Shown: positions 6,067 through 13,176 of the stretch, one piece after another
Numbering within the stretch: the first letter of the stretch is position 1
How the letters are laid out: each line of letters opens with the position of its first letter
DNA from: an uncultured Eubacteriales bacterium
GTDB lineage: Bacteria; Bacillota; Clostridia; Monoglobales; UMGS1388
Direction: 5' to 3'
NCBI GenBank assembly: GCA_900551345.1
Contig: URVP01000012.1
Span: 1-18,527, forward strand
Length of the DNA stretch: 18,527 bases
Position numbers and translations under genes: made by a program
The notes under the pieces: generated by a model
The model's input: only the letters and a program-made list of their open reading frames with translations
Databases searched by the model: none
What the model was told of the DNA's origin: nothing

Positions 6067-7677
6067 ATGAAAAAAATAATTTCTATAATGCTTTGCGTGG
6101 CTGTTGCGCTTAGCTGCTGTGTTTTTGCTTCAGCTGCCATTTCATTTTCGGATTTGCCTGCCGATCATTGGGCGTATTCTTATGTCTCCACCCTTGTAGA
6201 TGGCGGTACAATAAACGGTTTTGAGGACGGAACTTTTCGTCCCGACGGTACGGTATCCCGTGCTGAATTTGTAAAGATGATAGGCAAAGGTCCCACTGCC
6301 TCTGAAACTGTTTTCAATGATATTGAAGGACATTGGGCATATGATTATATAATGTATTCAGGACTTGAAGGAGACGAAAATAATAATTTTAATCCGGATG
6401 TGCCTATTACAAGAGGCGATGTTGCTAATCTTATATGGTCTCGAAACGGTCAAGTTATGGATGTAAAAATTCCTGCAATGATCACCGATCAGGGCACTAA
6501 TCCCGATGCTGTGGCTTGGGTATATGCATATGGAATCATGACAGGTGATGATGGTATAAACCTTCGTCTTGATGATACACTTACCAGAGCAGAAGCGTCA
6601 GCGCTTATAGTAAGAGCACGCTCGGTAGGCAGTCAGAATGACTTTATAAACGGTATAGATGAAGATGTATATAAAACAATGTTTGAATCTTCAAAACTGT
6701 TCGATCGTGAATATTCGCCTTCAGCAACCATTACAAATAATGAGCTTGCAACTGCCCTTGTAAGACTGGGTTCTGAGGAAATGAACATAACATATACAAA
6801 ATTTCCATATTATGAAGAATATGATGGGGAAAATGCAGCGAATGTAAATGTTCTTGCTTCCCTCTTGGGCAGTGAAAACAACAACGCTGAATTTGCCGAA
6901 AAAAATGCAACAGTTCAGGATACAGTTGCTGCTCTTACTTATGCGACCATGATGAAGTCTAAAAAGGGGCAGTCTTACGGAGATAAAACACCTCTTTACA
7001 GCGGCGTTTCATCTGACCTTACAGACAGAGAGCAAACCGTTCTCGCATATGCGTATAAAAAAGGAATAACCCTTTATGCAAACGGACAGATTAATCCCGC
7101 TAATGAAATAACAATGAAGGAAGTAGCTTGTCTGCTTCTTCAGCTTGATGGAAGTATTGCAGGTTTTGAAACACTTGATGTAATAAACAGTAAAACATCA
7201 CAGCGTGACATTTCTATGAACACCGATATAGCTTCTTATCCTTCAAATGCATCTGCATATAAGACCGTATTAAAAGATATTCCCGTTGAAGTTTATACAA
7301 CAGCGTTTAACAATGCTAAAGGAAATCCGGTTGATTGCTACAACTTTGCAAGAGAGTATAAGGTTACTCTTGTGCAGATGCTTGAACTTCTCAGAGCAAA
7401 AGCTCAGTCAAATGGTGCCGATATTACAATTACTTATACACCGTCTCTTGTAGTAGATAATGGCAACGGCTATACTATGCGTGTAAAGGTAGATGTAAAT
7501 TCATTAAATGCAACATCTAACCTTTCATCGCTTATGGGTCTCACATCAAATTCTGCTAATGTACAGGTATCTGCAGGAAGCAGTCTTTATGTAGATATAG
7601 TAACCGGTCAGAAGGTTTCTCAAATGGATATGCCGGTTGATTCCATGGCTATTGATAAAATAGTTTATGTGTATTGA
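6067..7677 (+). CDS. Secreted S-layer homology (SLH) domain protein
   Basis: A 536-residue exported protein. Residues 1-23 are a signal peptide (MKKIISIMLCVAVALSCC..., cleavage after ASA). Three SLH repeats follow at about 27-72 (FSDLPADHWAYSYV...FRPDGTVSRAEFVKMI), 83-125 (FNDIEGHWAYDYI...FNPDVPITRGDVANLI) and 140-185 (TLTRAEASALIVRAR). A more diverged SLH-like segment lies in the middle (GQINPANEITMKEVACLLLQL). The C-terminal region, ending near MPVDSMAIDKIVYVY, is not recognised. SLH repeats bind pyruvylated cell-wall polysaccharide, so the protein sits on the cell surface. ATG 6067 is chosen over 6058 because AGAAAGG at 6051-6057 precedes it and the signal peptide begins there. It follows the kinase gene by 108 bases on the same strand; whether it belongs to the peptide cluster is unclear. 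Confidence 0.92.
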   Translation: MKKIISIMLCVAVALSCCVFASAAISFSDLPADHWAYSYVSTLVDGGTINGFEDGTFRPDGTVSRAEFVKMIGKGPTASETVFNDIEGHWAYDYIMYSGLEGDENNNFNPDVPITRGDVANLIWSRNGQVMDVKIPAMITDQGTNPDAVAWVYAYGIMTGDDGINLRLDDTLTRAEASALIVRARSVGSQNDFINGIDEDVYKTMFESSKLFDREYSPSATITNNELATALVRLGSEEMNITYTKFPYYEEYDGENAANVNVLASLLGSENNNAEFAEKNATVQDTVAALTYATMMKSKKGQSYGDKTPLYSGVSSDLTDREQTVLAYAYKKGITLYANGQINPANEITMKEVACLLLQLDGSIAGFETLDVINSKTSQRDISMNTDIASYPSNASAYKTVLKDIPVEVYTTAFNNAKGNPVDCYNFAREYKVTLVQMLELLRAKAQSNGADITITYTPSLVVDNGNGYTMRVKVDVNSLNATSNLSSLMGLTSNSANVQVSAGSSLYVDIVTGQKVSQMDMPVDSMAIDKIVYVY

Positions 7678-7736
7678 ATATAATTTAAAAATATACTACT
7701 CTTGATCAGGAAAAATTATTATTGCACAAGTTGTCA

Positions 7737-7766
7737 AAGGCGGCAGGAAAGAAACCTTGCCGCCTT
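7737..7766 (+). terminator. GC-rich hairpin after the SLH gene, probable terminator
   Basis: AAGGCGGCA at 7737-7745 pairs with TGCCGCCTT at 7758-7766, with two further G-C pairs across a bulge. It lies 60 bases past the SLH stop. The following run is only weakly T-rich, so termination may be incomplete. Confidence 0.6.
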
Positions 7767-7806
7767 GATATTATTTGTAATGCTATATGGTAAAAATTAC
7801 TCGATA

Positions 7807-7815
7807 TGCTAAAAT
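7807..7815 (+). promoter_or_regulatory. Possible extended -10 promoter for the csoR-like gene
   Basis: TGCTAAAAT at 7807-7815 matches an extended -10 (TGn followed by five of six bases of TATAAT). No recognisable -35 lies 17 bases upstream and no CsoR-type palindrome is near. Confidence 0.35.
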
Positions 7816-7844
7816 GCGTGTGTTTAATGATAAGGAGGGTGTTT

Positions 7845-8120
7845 ATGAAACAGTGTATGGATTCTGAAAATTTGCACTGCAGATTGAAAAAAATTATCGG
7901 ACAGGTGCAGGCGATAGATAGAATGATAGACGAAGAAGTTCCATGTGAGGATGTTCTTTTACAGATTAATGCGGCCAAATCTGCCTTGCATAAAGCCGGT
8001 CAGGTTGTGCTTGAAGGTCACATCAAGCATTGCGTGAAGGATGGTATTAAACATGGCGATGCAGATAAAACAATTGAAAACTTTACAAAAGCAGTAGAAC
8101 GATTTGCAAATATGCAGTAA
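7845..8120 (+). CDS. csoR: CsoR/RcnR-family metal-sensing repressor
   Basis: A 91-residue all-helical repressor of the CsoR/RcnR (DUF156) family. Cys34, His59 and Cys63 (in VPCEDVL and EGHIKHCV) reproduce the C-x24-H-x3-C ligand set and spacing of copper-sensing CsoR from Mycobacterium tuberculosis (Cys36, His61, Cys65). InrS-type nickel sensors share this set, so copper is likely, not proven. Such proteins are tetramers that leave DNA on binding metal. ATG 7845 is chosen because AGGAGGG at 7833-7839 precedes it; the in-frame ATG at 7806 has no such site. The metal ATPase lies downstream, behind a terminator and its own promoter. A perfect operator-like palindrome at 8248-8263 overlaps the start region of that promoter, so this protein most likely represses the ATPase. 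Confidence 0.9.
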   Translation: MKQCMDSENLHCRLKKIIGQVQAIDRMIDEEVPCEDVLLQINAAKSALHKAGQVVLEGHIKHCVKDGIKHGDADKTIENFTKAVERFANMQ

Positions 8121-8149
8121 AGTCCGTTTTTTTAGTAGTTGTTCTTTTG

Positions 8150-8194
8150 ATATGTGTTCCGAAAGCGTTGAACTTTCAGAGCACATATTTTTTT
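8150..8194 (+). terminator. Rho-independent terminator after csoR
   Basis: A 16-bp stem with one mismatch and one G-U pair (arms 8150-8165 and 8173-8188), a 7-base loop and a seven-T run at 8188-8194. It separates csoR from the ATPase transcript. Confidence 0.85.
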
Positions 8195-8212
8195 ATTCCT
8201 TTACTACACATA

Positions 8213-8241
8213 TTGACAATATGAATTTTTATTGCTATAAT
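8213..8241 (+). promoter_or_regulatory. Consensus promoter of the metal ATPase gene
   Basis: TTGACA at 8213-8218, a 17-base spacer and TATAAT at 8236-8241: a perfect sigma-A promoter. Transcription should start near 8248, inside the CsoR-like operator. Confidence 0.9.
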
Positions 8242-8247
8242 ATACAC

Positions 8248-8263
8248 ATACCCCTAGGGGTAT
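8248..8263. promoter_or_regulatory. CsoR-type operator
   Basis: A perfect 16-bp palindrome, ATACCCCTAGGGGTAT, matching the TACCC...GGGTA form of CsoR operators. It begins 6 bases after the -10 box, so a bound repressor would block initiation. The repressor gene lies just upstream (7845-8120). Confidence 0.88.
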
Positions 8264-8279
8264 AGAAAGAGGGCTTGCA

Positions 8280-10166
8280 ATGAATAAAATAATTAACAAA
8301 ATCGAACAAATACTTGAAATAGGAGGGATAAAAAAAGACATTGCTTTGCTGATAATTTCAGGCATTGCACTTATTGTAAGTATTTTCGATTTACTGACGC
8401 TACCTTTTGATGCTGCGTGGATTGCGATTATCCTTTGCGGCATTCCTATAATTATTCATGCTATCATAGGTCTTATTACAGCTTTTGATATTAAAGCTGA
8501 TGTGCTTGTGTCTCTTGCGCTTATAGCTTCGGTTGTTATCCGAGAAGATTTTGCTGCCGGCGAGGTTGCGTTTATAATGCAGCTGGGAGCATTGCTTGAA
8601 GATTTAACCGTAGCTAAAGCCAGAGCAGGAATAGAACGGCTGGTTCATCTTACGCCTCAAACAGCGAGAGTAATTGAAAACGGGACAGAAAAACTTGTGC
8701 CTGTTGAACTGGTTAAAGTGGGAGATATTATTCGTATTCTCCCGGGTGAAATTATACCTGTAGACGGAGTTGTGATTTCGGGTCAGACTTCTGTTAACCA
8801 AGCAGTTATGACAGGCGAATCATTGCCTGTGGACAAAACTGCCGGAGATGAGTTGTTTAGTGGTACGGTCAATCAGTTCGGTGCTTTTGAGATGAGGGCT
8901 GTCAAAGTGGGAGAGGATAGTTCCATTCAGAGAATGATAAAGCTGGTTCAGTCTGCTGACGCAGATAAAGCCGAAATAGTTGGAATTGCAGACAAATGGG
9001 CTACATGGGTTGTTGTAATAGCTTTGACTGCCGCCATATTAACTTGGCTCATTTCCGGGGAAATCATTCGTGCCGTTACAATACTTGTTGTATTCTGTCC
9101 GTGTGCTTTAGTACTTGCTACACCTACGGCTATTATGGCTGCCATAGGAAATGCTGCTAAACATGGTTTTCTTGTTCGCGAGGGTGATGCCTTAGAGCGT
9201 TTGGCAAAGGTATCTAAAATTGTATTTGACAAAACCGGTACGCTTACTTCCGGAATTCTCCGGGTGACGGCTGTGGAAAGTGTTTCGGATTATAGTGAAG
9301 AAGATATTCTTGCTTTGGCAGCCGCTGTAGAGCAGTTTTCTGAACATCCTTTGGGCAAAGCCATTGTAAGCTGTTATAATAATACGCATATGCATTTGCA
9401 ATCTAATGTTGAGAATTTTACGATGGTGCCGGGTACAGGAGTAGGAGGAGATATTCGCGGTAAACAAGTTAAAGCGGGAAAAAAGAACTTTGTACTGGAC
9501 AGTGAGCAATTAAGCAAAAGTCCCAATGCATACGACGGAACAGAAACCTATTTAAATAAAGGCAGTACGGTTGTTTATGTGTCTGTTAATAATGAACCTG
9601 CGGGATATATTGTTCTGTCGGATACGGTCAGAAAAGAAAGTATACAGGCGATTAAAGAGTTAAAAATTACATCTGTTAATCCGGTACTGCTTACGGGAGA
9701 CAATAAGAAGTCTGCCTATTTTGTTGCAGGTGAGCTTAATATTGATGAAGTACACGCAGACTGCCTTCCTGAAGATAAATTAAAATTCATTGATGATTGT
9801 TGTAAATGCGGAGATTCTGTGTGCATGATTGGTGACGGAATTAATGACGCTCCTGCGCTAAAAAAGGCGAATGTAGGCATTGCAATGGGCGGAACAGGAA
9901 GTGATATAGCGGCAGATGCTGCTGATATTGTTCTTGCAAATGATGAATTAAAACAGCTTCCTCATCTGATTGCACTTTCTAAAAGAATGATGAAAACGAT
10001 TAAGATTAATCTTGCTTTTTCTATGGGTCTTAACTTTCTTGCCATAGCTCTTGCGATAACGGGGGTTCTCGGTCCAGTTACCGGCGCTCTTGTACATAAT
10101 GCAGGCTCTGTGCTTGTAATTATTAACTCTGCTTTGCTGCTAAAATGGAGAAAAAACAAATTTTAA
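8280..10166 (+). CDS. P1B-type heavy-metal translocating ATPase without N-terminal metal-binding domain
   Basis: A 628-residue membrane pump for transition metal export. Visible motifs: the phosphatase loop MTGESLPV, the ion-path motif CPC (residues 273-275), phosphorylation site DKTGT with Asp317, SEHPLG in the nucleotide-binding domain, and GDGIND (518-523). The N terminus goes straight into membrane segments, with no HMA domain or CxxC motif, making it shorter than usual CopA or CadA. The last membrane helix reads HNAGSVLVIINS. It lacks the YN and MSS motifs of copper pumps, and has Asn where many zinc/cadmium pumps have Asp, so the metal cannot be read from the sequence. AAAGAGGG at 8266-8273 supports ATG 8280. 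Control by the CsoR-type operator at 8248-8263 suggests copper, but a zinc- or cadmium-type pump is possible. Confidence 0.92.
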   Translation: MNKIINKIEQILEIGGIKKDIALLIISGIALIVSIFDLLTLPFDAAWIAIILCGIPIIIHAIIGLITAFDIKADVLVSLALIASVVIREDFAAGEVAFIMQLGALLEDLTVAKARAGIERLVHLTPQTARVIENGTEKLVPVELVKVGDIIRILPGEIIPVDGVVISGQTSVNQAVMTGESLPVDKTAGDELFSGTVNQFGAFEMRAVKVGEDSSIQRMIKLVQSADADKAEIVGIADKWATWVVVIALTAAILTWLISGEIIRAVTILVVFCPCALVLATPTAIMAAIGNAAKHGFLVREGDALERLAKVSKIVFDKTGTLTSGILRVTAVESVSDYSEEDILALAAAVEQFSEHPLGKAIVSCYNNTHMHLQSNVENFTMVPGTGVGGDIRGKQVKAGKKNFVLDSEQLSKSPNAYDGTETYLNKGSTVVYVSVNNEPAGYIVLSDTVRKESIQAIKELKITSVNPVLLTGDNKKSAYFVAGELNIDEVHADCLPEDKLKFIDDCCKCGDSVCMIGDGINDAPALKKANVGIAMGGTGSDIAADAADIVLANDELKQLPHLIALSKRMMKTIKINLAFSMGLNFLAIALAITGVLGPVTGALVHNAGSVLVIINSALLLKWRKNKF

Positions 10167-10174
10167 ATTTGTAG

Positions 10175-10219
10175 ACAAACGGCTCGAACAAAAAAGTTCG
10201 AGCCGTTTGTTTGTATTTT
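10175..10219. terminator. Terminator between convergent ATPase and phosphatase genes
   Basis: A perfect 15-bp stem (10175-10189 with 10196-10210) around a six-A loop, followed on the plus strand by TTGTATTTT. On the minus strand the loop reads TTTTTT and the following tract is AT-rich but not a clean T-run. It ends the ATPase transcript and perhaps also the minus-strand polysaccharide operon. Confidence 0.88.
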
Positions 10220-10242
10220 GGTTTGAAAATTCGATATAAAGT

Positions 10243-10941
10243 TTATCCTTGATTGTTTAAAACATAAAGAGAGTTTTCTTCAAATACTCTTTCGATATCG
10301 GGTCCGAATTTTTTTCGGAGGATTTCCATAGCTTCGGTAAACCTTGGCGGACGGCGTTTATCATCATGAGCATCCGAACCTAACAGGTGGATTTCGCCAT
10401 TTTTTATGTATTTAAAAGCTTTTTTTCTGATGTGCTTATCTATAACTGCATCTGTGTTGAGCTGTATAAGACAATTAAGGTCGAATATTTTTCGTATACA
10501 GTCATCGCCTGCCCAACTGTATCGGTCTATATGTGCAATTATGGGCTTAAGTCCCCGGAATGCTATCTCATCAATTGCTCGGTATACCCAGCTGCTCCAA
10601 TATGAGTATGGAAGTTCTATAAGAATGTATGCCGTGTTTTCAATACATAACTTTTCCAATCCATCCAAATTGGGGATGTCTGTTGTAAGTAGTACTTCGG
10701 CACCCTTGCGAATCTGTACGCCTTTTTTTTCGCCGGTAGCTTCTGTAAGTCTTTGGTATGCCGCTTCCCTTTTAGTAAGAAAACGGTCTACATTTGTTTT
10801 GTTATAATAAAAATGCGGTGTTGCAACAACTGTTCCCACACCGCTGTTACGGAGCATATCCAGCATTGCAATTGATTGTTCGATGCTACGGCTTCCGTCG
10901 TCTACCTCAGGAAGAATATGTGAATGAAAATCATAAAGCAT
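10243..10941 (-). CDS. PHP-family tyrosine-protein phosphatase (CpsB/YwqE type)
   Basis: A 232-residue manganese-dependent phosphatase of the polymerase-and-histidinol-phosphatase fold. Metal-binding motifs appear in order: DFHSHILPEVDDG (His6, His8), TPHF, KGAEVL, AHIDRY and GSDAHDD near the C terminus. In CpsB, YwqE and Wzb-like systems this enzyme removes phosphate from the tyrosine tail of the partner kinase and so sets polysaccharide chain assembly. The gene starts 18 bases after the kinase stop, with a GGGGAGG site, and completes the order chain-length regulator, kinase, phosphatase on the minus strand. The length is typical. The substrate is very likely the Tyr-Gly tail of the neighbouring kinase. 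Confidence 0.92.
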   Translation of the reverse strand: MLYDFHSHILPEVDDGSRSIEQSIAMLDMLRNSGVGTVVATPHFYYNKTNVDRFLTKREAAYQRLTEATGEKKGVQIRKGAEVLLTTDIPNLDGLEKLCIENTAYILIELPYSYWSSWVYRAIDEIAFRGLKPIIAHIDRYSWAGDDCIRKIFDLNCLIQLNTDAVIDKHIRKKAFKYIKNGEIHLLGSDAHDDKRRPPRFTEAMEILRKKFGPDIERVFEENSLYVLNNQG

Positions 10942-10959
10942 ATGGGATACCTCCCCTTA

Positions 10960-11808
10960 TTAACTTTTAACCTTTTGTTTTTTGCTTTCCTTGTCTTTTT
11001 TTATAGGTTCTGTTTTGGTTTGAGGCACAGAACCATAATATCCGTATTCGTATCCGCCTTTACCATATCCGCCGTATTTTCCATATCTGCCATATCTGCC
11101 GTATCTTCCGTAGCGTTTATATCCGTATTTATATTTGGAAGAATACTCATCTATATCATTAAGTATAAATCCGGTTGGTTTTATATTTGCCAGCTCAAGG
11201 CGGTTCAAAGCATCTTTAATTGAACGGTGATCCGTAAATTTTTGGCGTGTAACCAAAAACAATCCCGAGATGTATTGGGAGAGAACTACTGCATCGGTAA
11301 CCACATTAACAGGAGGCGTATCCATAAATATATAATCGTATTTTTCAGAAAGAGTATCGATTACTTCTTTCATGCTGTCTGATGCAAGAAGTTCAGCAGG
11401 GTTTGGAGGTGTTGTACCTGCCGGAAGTATTTCTAAACCGTAAAAACCTGTTGTTTGAATGGCTTCTTCCAAAGTATTCATTCGTGTCAGCACATTGGAA
11501 AGACCTATATTGCTTTTAAGCATAAAGATTTTATGCAGTCTTGGTTTGCGAAGGTCACAGTCAATAATAAGAACTTTGGCGGTAGTCTGTGCAAATGCAA
11601 TTGCCAGGTTAACGCAAGTAGTTGTTTTTCCCTCTTTTGGGAATGCACTTGTTACAATTATTTTCTTGCAGCCCGGGTTGGTAAGGCTGAACATAATGTT
11701 TGTTCGTGCTGATTTGTACGCTTCTTTAACATCGAATGGTGATTTGCTTGTGAGCAGATGGTCTACACGAAGAGAGGTAACTATTTTATTGTTGTTTTGC
11801 TGAGCCAT
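10960..11808 (-). CDS. CpsD/CapB-type bacterial tyrosine kinase with long Tyr-Gly tail
   Basis: A 282-residue cytoplasmic BY-kinase. Walker A is SAFPKEGKTT (residues 54-63), Walker A' is VLIIDCDLRKPR (79-90), and Walker B YIFMDTPP (159-166). It needs a membrane activator, which is the Wzz-like protein encoded just upstream, and autophosphorylates C-terminal tyrosines. The tail is striking: 14 tyrosines between residues 222 and 258, including four consecutive RYG repeats, followed by a lysine-rich end (KKDKESKKQKVKS). ATG 11808 is chosen because AGGAGGT at 11816-11822 precedes it; the in-frame ATG at 11814 is too close to that site. The start overlaps the end of the Wzz-like gene by 23 bases, suggesting translational coupling. 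Polysaccharide export control is the likely role. Confidence 0.94.
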   Translation of the reverse strand: MAQQNNNKIVTSLRVDHLLTSKSPFDVKEAYKSARTNIMFSLTNPGCKKIIVTSAFPKEGKTTTCVNLAIAFAQTTAKVLIIDCDLRKPRLHKIFMLKSNIGLSNVLTRMNTLEEAIQTTGFYGLEILPAGTTPPNPAELLASDSMKEVIDTLSEKYDYIFMDTPPVNVVTDAVVLSQYISGLFLVTRQKFTDHRSIKDALNRLELANIKPTGFILNDIDEYSSKYKYGYKRYGRYGRYGRYGKYGGYGKGGYEYGYYGSVPQTKTEPIKKDKESKKQKVKS

Positions 11809-12553
11809 TTTCATTACCTCCTTCTTTTGAATTGTCTGCTGCACTTGGACCGTAATAATAACCGGGCGTACCTAATGTGTCAAGGTTGGGGATACTTCCC
11901 ACTACGGGTATGTTATAATTCTTTACAAGTTCTTGTTCGTCTTTTACGGATGTATCCATTAACTCTGTAATAAGAGCCAGACCTGATGCTGCAATAAAGC
12001 CAAGAATAAGCCCGATAGCAATGTTAAGCTTTTCGTTAGGCGCTGAGGGAGATGTGGGAAGCGATGCTTCGTCGATAGTATTTACTGCACCTGCAATATT
12101 TGCATCCTGAAGCATTTTTTCTGCATTTGCCAAAATAAGAGAACAGATAAGATTTGCTTCTTCCGGAGAGGAGGATGCAACCTTCACTTCCAGAAATTCT
12201 GTTCCGTTCATTCCCTCCAGAGTTATCATGGAGTTAAGTTCACCCAAGGAGTATTTGTCTTCAAGATGTGCTTCACTCCTTATGGTGTCTATAAAACTGT
12301 TGCTTTTAAGAGCTACTTTATAAGTATCTACAAGCCTGGTTGCCAGATTAATTTCATTTTGAGTTTGATATTTAGCTATTTCATCGGGACTTGCGGTTAC
12401 ATACATGGAACCTCTTGATTCATATGTTTCCTCTATAAGATATTCAGTAATTCCCAAGGCTATAATTCCGCCTAAAACTATTCCCAGTAAAATAAGCCAC
12501 CATCTTTTTAACAATATTTGAAAAAGCTCCTGGATGGTCATTTCATTAAGCAA
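11786..12553 (-). CDS. Wzz/CpsC-type polysaccharide chain-length regulator
   Basis: A 255-residue membrane protein of the polysaccharide co-polymerase family. The N-terminal segment MTIQELFQILLKRWW leads into a first membrane helix (about 19-38). A long extracellular part follows, then the proline-rich SLPTSPSAPNEKLN and a second helix (IAIGLILGFIAASGLALI). The cytoplasmic end contains IPVVGSIPNLDTLG. Such proteins set polysaccharide length and activate the tyrosine kinase partner. The start is TTG 12553, 9 bases after AAGGGG; the later ATG at 12541 is too far from that site. The kinase gene overlaps its 3' end. It has a strong promoter of its own at 12612-12640. Glycosyltransferase, flippase and polymerase genes are absent from the window. 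Confidence 0.92.
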   Translation of the reverse strand: MLNEMTIQELFQILLKRWWLILLGIVLGGIIALGITEYLIEETYESRGSMYVTASPDEIAKYQTQNEINLATRLVDTYKVALKSNSFIDTIRSEAHLEDKYSLGELNSMITLEGMNGTEFLEVKVASSSPEEANLICSLILANAEKMLQDANIAGAVNTIDEASLPTSPSAPNEKLNIAIGLILGFIAASGLALITELMDTSVKDEQELVKNYNIPVVGSIPNLDTLGTPGYYYGPSAADNSKEGGNENGSAKQQ

Positions 12554-12611
12554 AACAATCGTCCCCTTTTAGCGCTTAAATGTTTGATAGATAAAAAACA
12601 TTATCCATAAT

Positions 12612-12640
12612 ATGATAACATATCGCTTATTAAATGTCAA
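12612..12640 (-). promoter_or_regulatory. Promoter of the polysaccharide-regulatory operon
   Basis: Read on the minus strand: TTGACA (12640-12635), a 17-base spacer ending in TGT, and TATCAT (12617-12612), giving an extended -10. The -35 box begins directly after the HPt gene stop. Confidence 0.85.
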
Positions 12641-12641
12641 C

Positions 12642-12983
12642 TTATATATTCTTTACAGCATCCATGATTTTGCTGTATTCTTCCTGTGCATTTTTAATGT
12701 ATTCACTTAGTTTTTCTGTTTCGCCTTTTGTAATGCTGCTTACTATGACAGAACATATTTCGGACAGTTTTTTCATGCCTAGCTTGCCTGCTGTACCGCT
12801 CAAATTGTGAGCCTTTGTAAGCACTGTATCCAGATGCCCCATATTAAAATTGCTGATCATTTCTTCAAAATTTGGGTCTGAAGGGAATCTTTTCAAAAAT
12901 CTTTCGTAAATATCTTTTTTGCCGCCCAGCTTTGCCAATGCGGCAGATGTGTCAATGCCTATATCGCTGAGTTTTTCATACAT
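12642..12983 (-). CDS. Stand-alone HPt (histidine phosphotransfer) protein
   Basis: A 113-residue, all-helical protein of the HPt type. The phosphoacceptor motif AHNLSGTAGKLGM places the histidine at residue 59, in the HxLxGxxxxxG context of phosphorelay proteins. There is no kinase or receiver domain attached and none nearby, so it must act with partners encoded elsewhere. ATG 12983 is preceded by a GAAAGGAAG site; the earlier in-frame ATG at 13028 lacks one. It has its own promoter at 13044-13072, divergent from miaB. Its stop lies just before the promoter of the polysaccharide operon, with no room for a terminator, so transcripts may read through. A regulatory link between the two is possible but unproven. 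Confidence 0.9.
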   Translation of the reverse strand: MYEKLSDIGIDTSAALAKLGGKKDIYERFLKRFPSDPNFEEMISNFNMGHLDTVLTKAHNLSGTAGKLGMKKLSEICSVIVSSITKGETEKLSEYIKNAQEEYSKIMDAVKNI

Positions 12984-13043
12984 TTTATTTGCTTCCTTTC
13001 TTTTAATCATACCGTCATGATAAAACATATTTCGCTAATAAAA

Positions 13044-13072
13044 ATTGTATCATATTTTTTAATTTATGGCAA
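13044..13072 (-). promoter_or_regulatory. Promoter of the HPt gene
   Basis: On the minus strand: TTGCCA (13072-13067), 17 bases, TACAAT (13049-13044). Both boxes match five of six consensus bases. Confidence 0.75.
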
Positions 13073-13104
13073 CTAAAGAACATAAAAATAAGAAAAATTT
13101 TTTG

Positions 13105-13133
13105 TAGACAAAAACGAATAAATTGTGTATAAT
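13105..13133 (+). promoter_or_regulatory. Promoter of miaB
   Basis: TAGACA at 13105-13110, a 17-base spacer and a perfect TATAAT at 13128-13133, divergent from the HPt promoter. Transcription would begin near 13140, which argues against the TTG at 13147 as the miaB start. Confidence 0.8.
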
Positions 13134-13176
13134 AAAATGAATAGTATTGGATAATTTGAAAGGATTGCGTCGATAT

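Noticed and set aside
8280..8370. N-terminal HMA metal-binding domain on the ATPase
   Set aside because: No CxxC motif is present; the sequence enters a membrane helix after about 20 residues.
11010..11145. Tandem DNA repeat or CRISPR-like array in the kinase tail
   Set aside because: The periodicity comes from coding RYG/KYG codons with differing third bases; there are no spacer-repeat units.
13147..13149. TTG as start of miaB
   Set aside because: It lies about 7 bases after the predicted transcript start with no room for a ribosome binding site; ATG 13177 has one and matches the usual MiaB N terminus.
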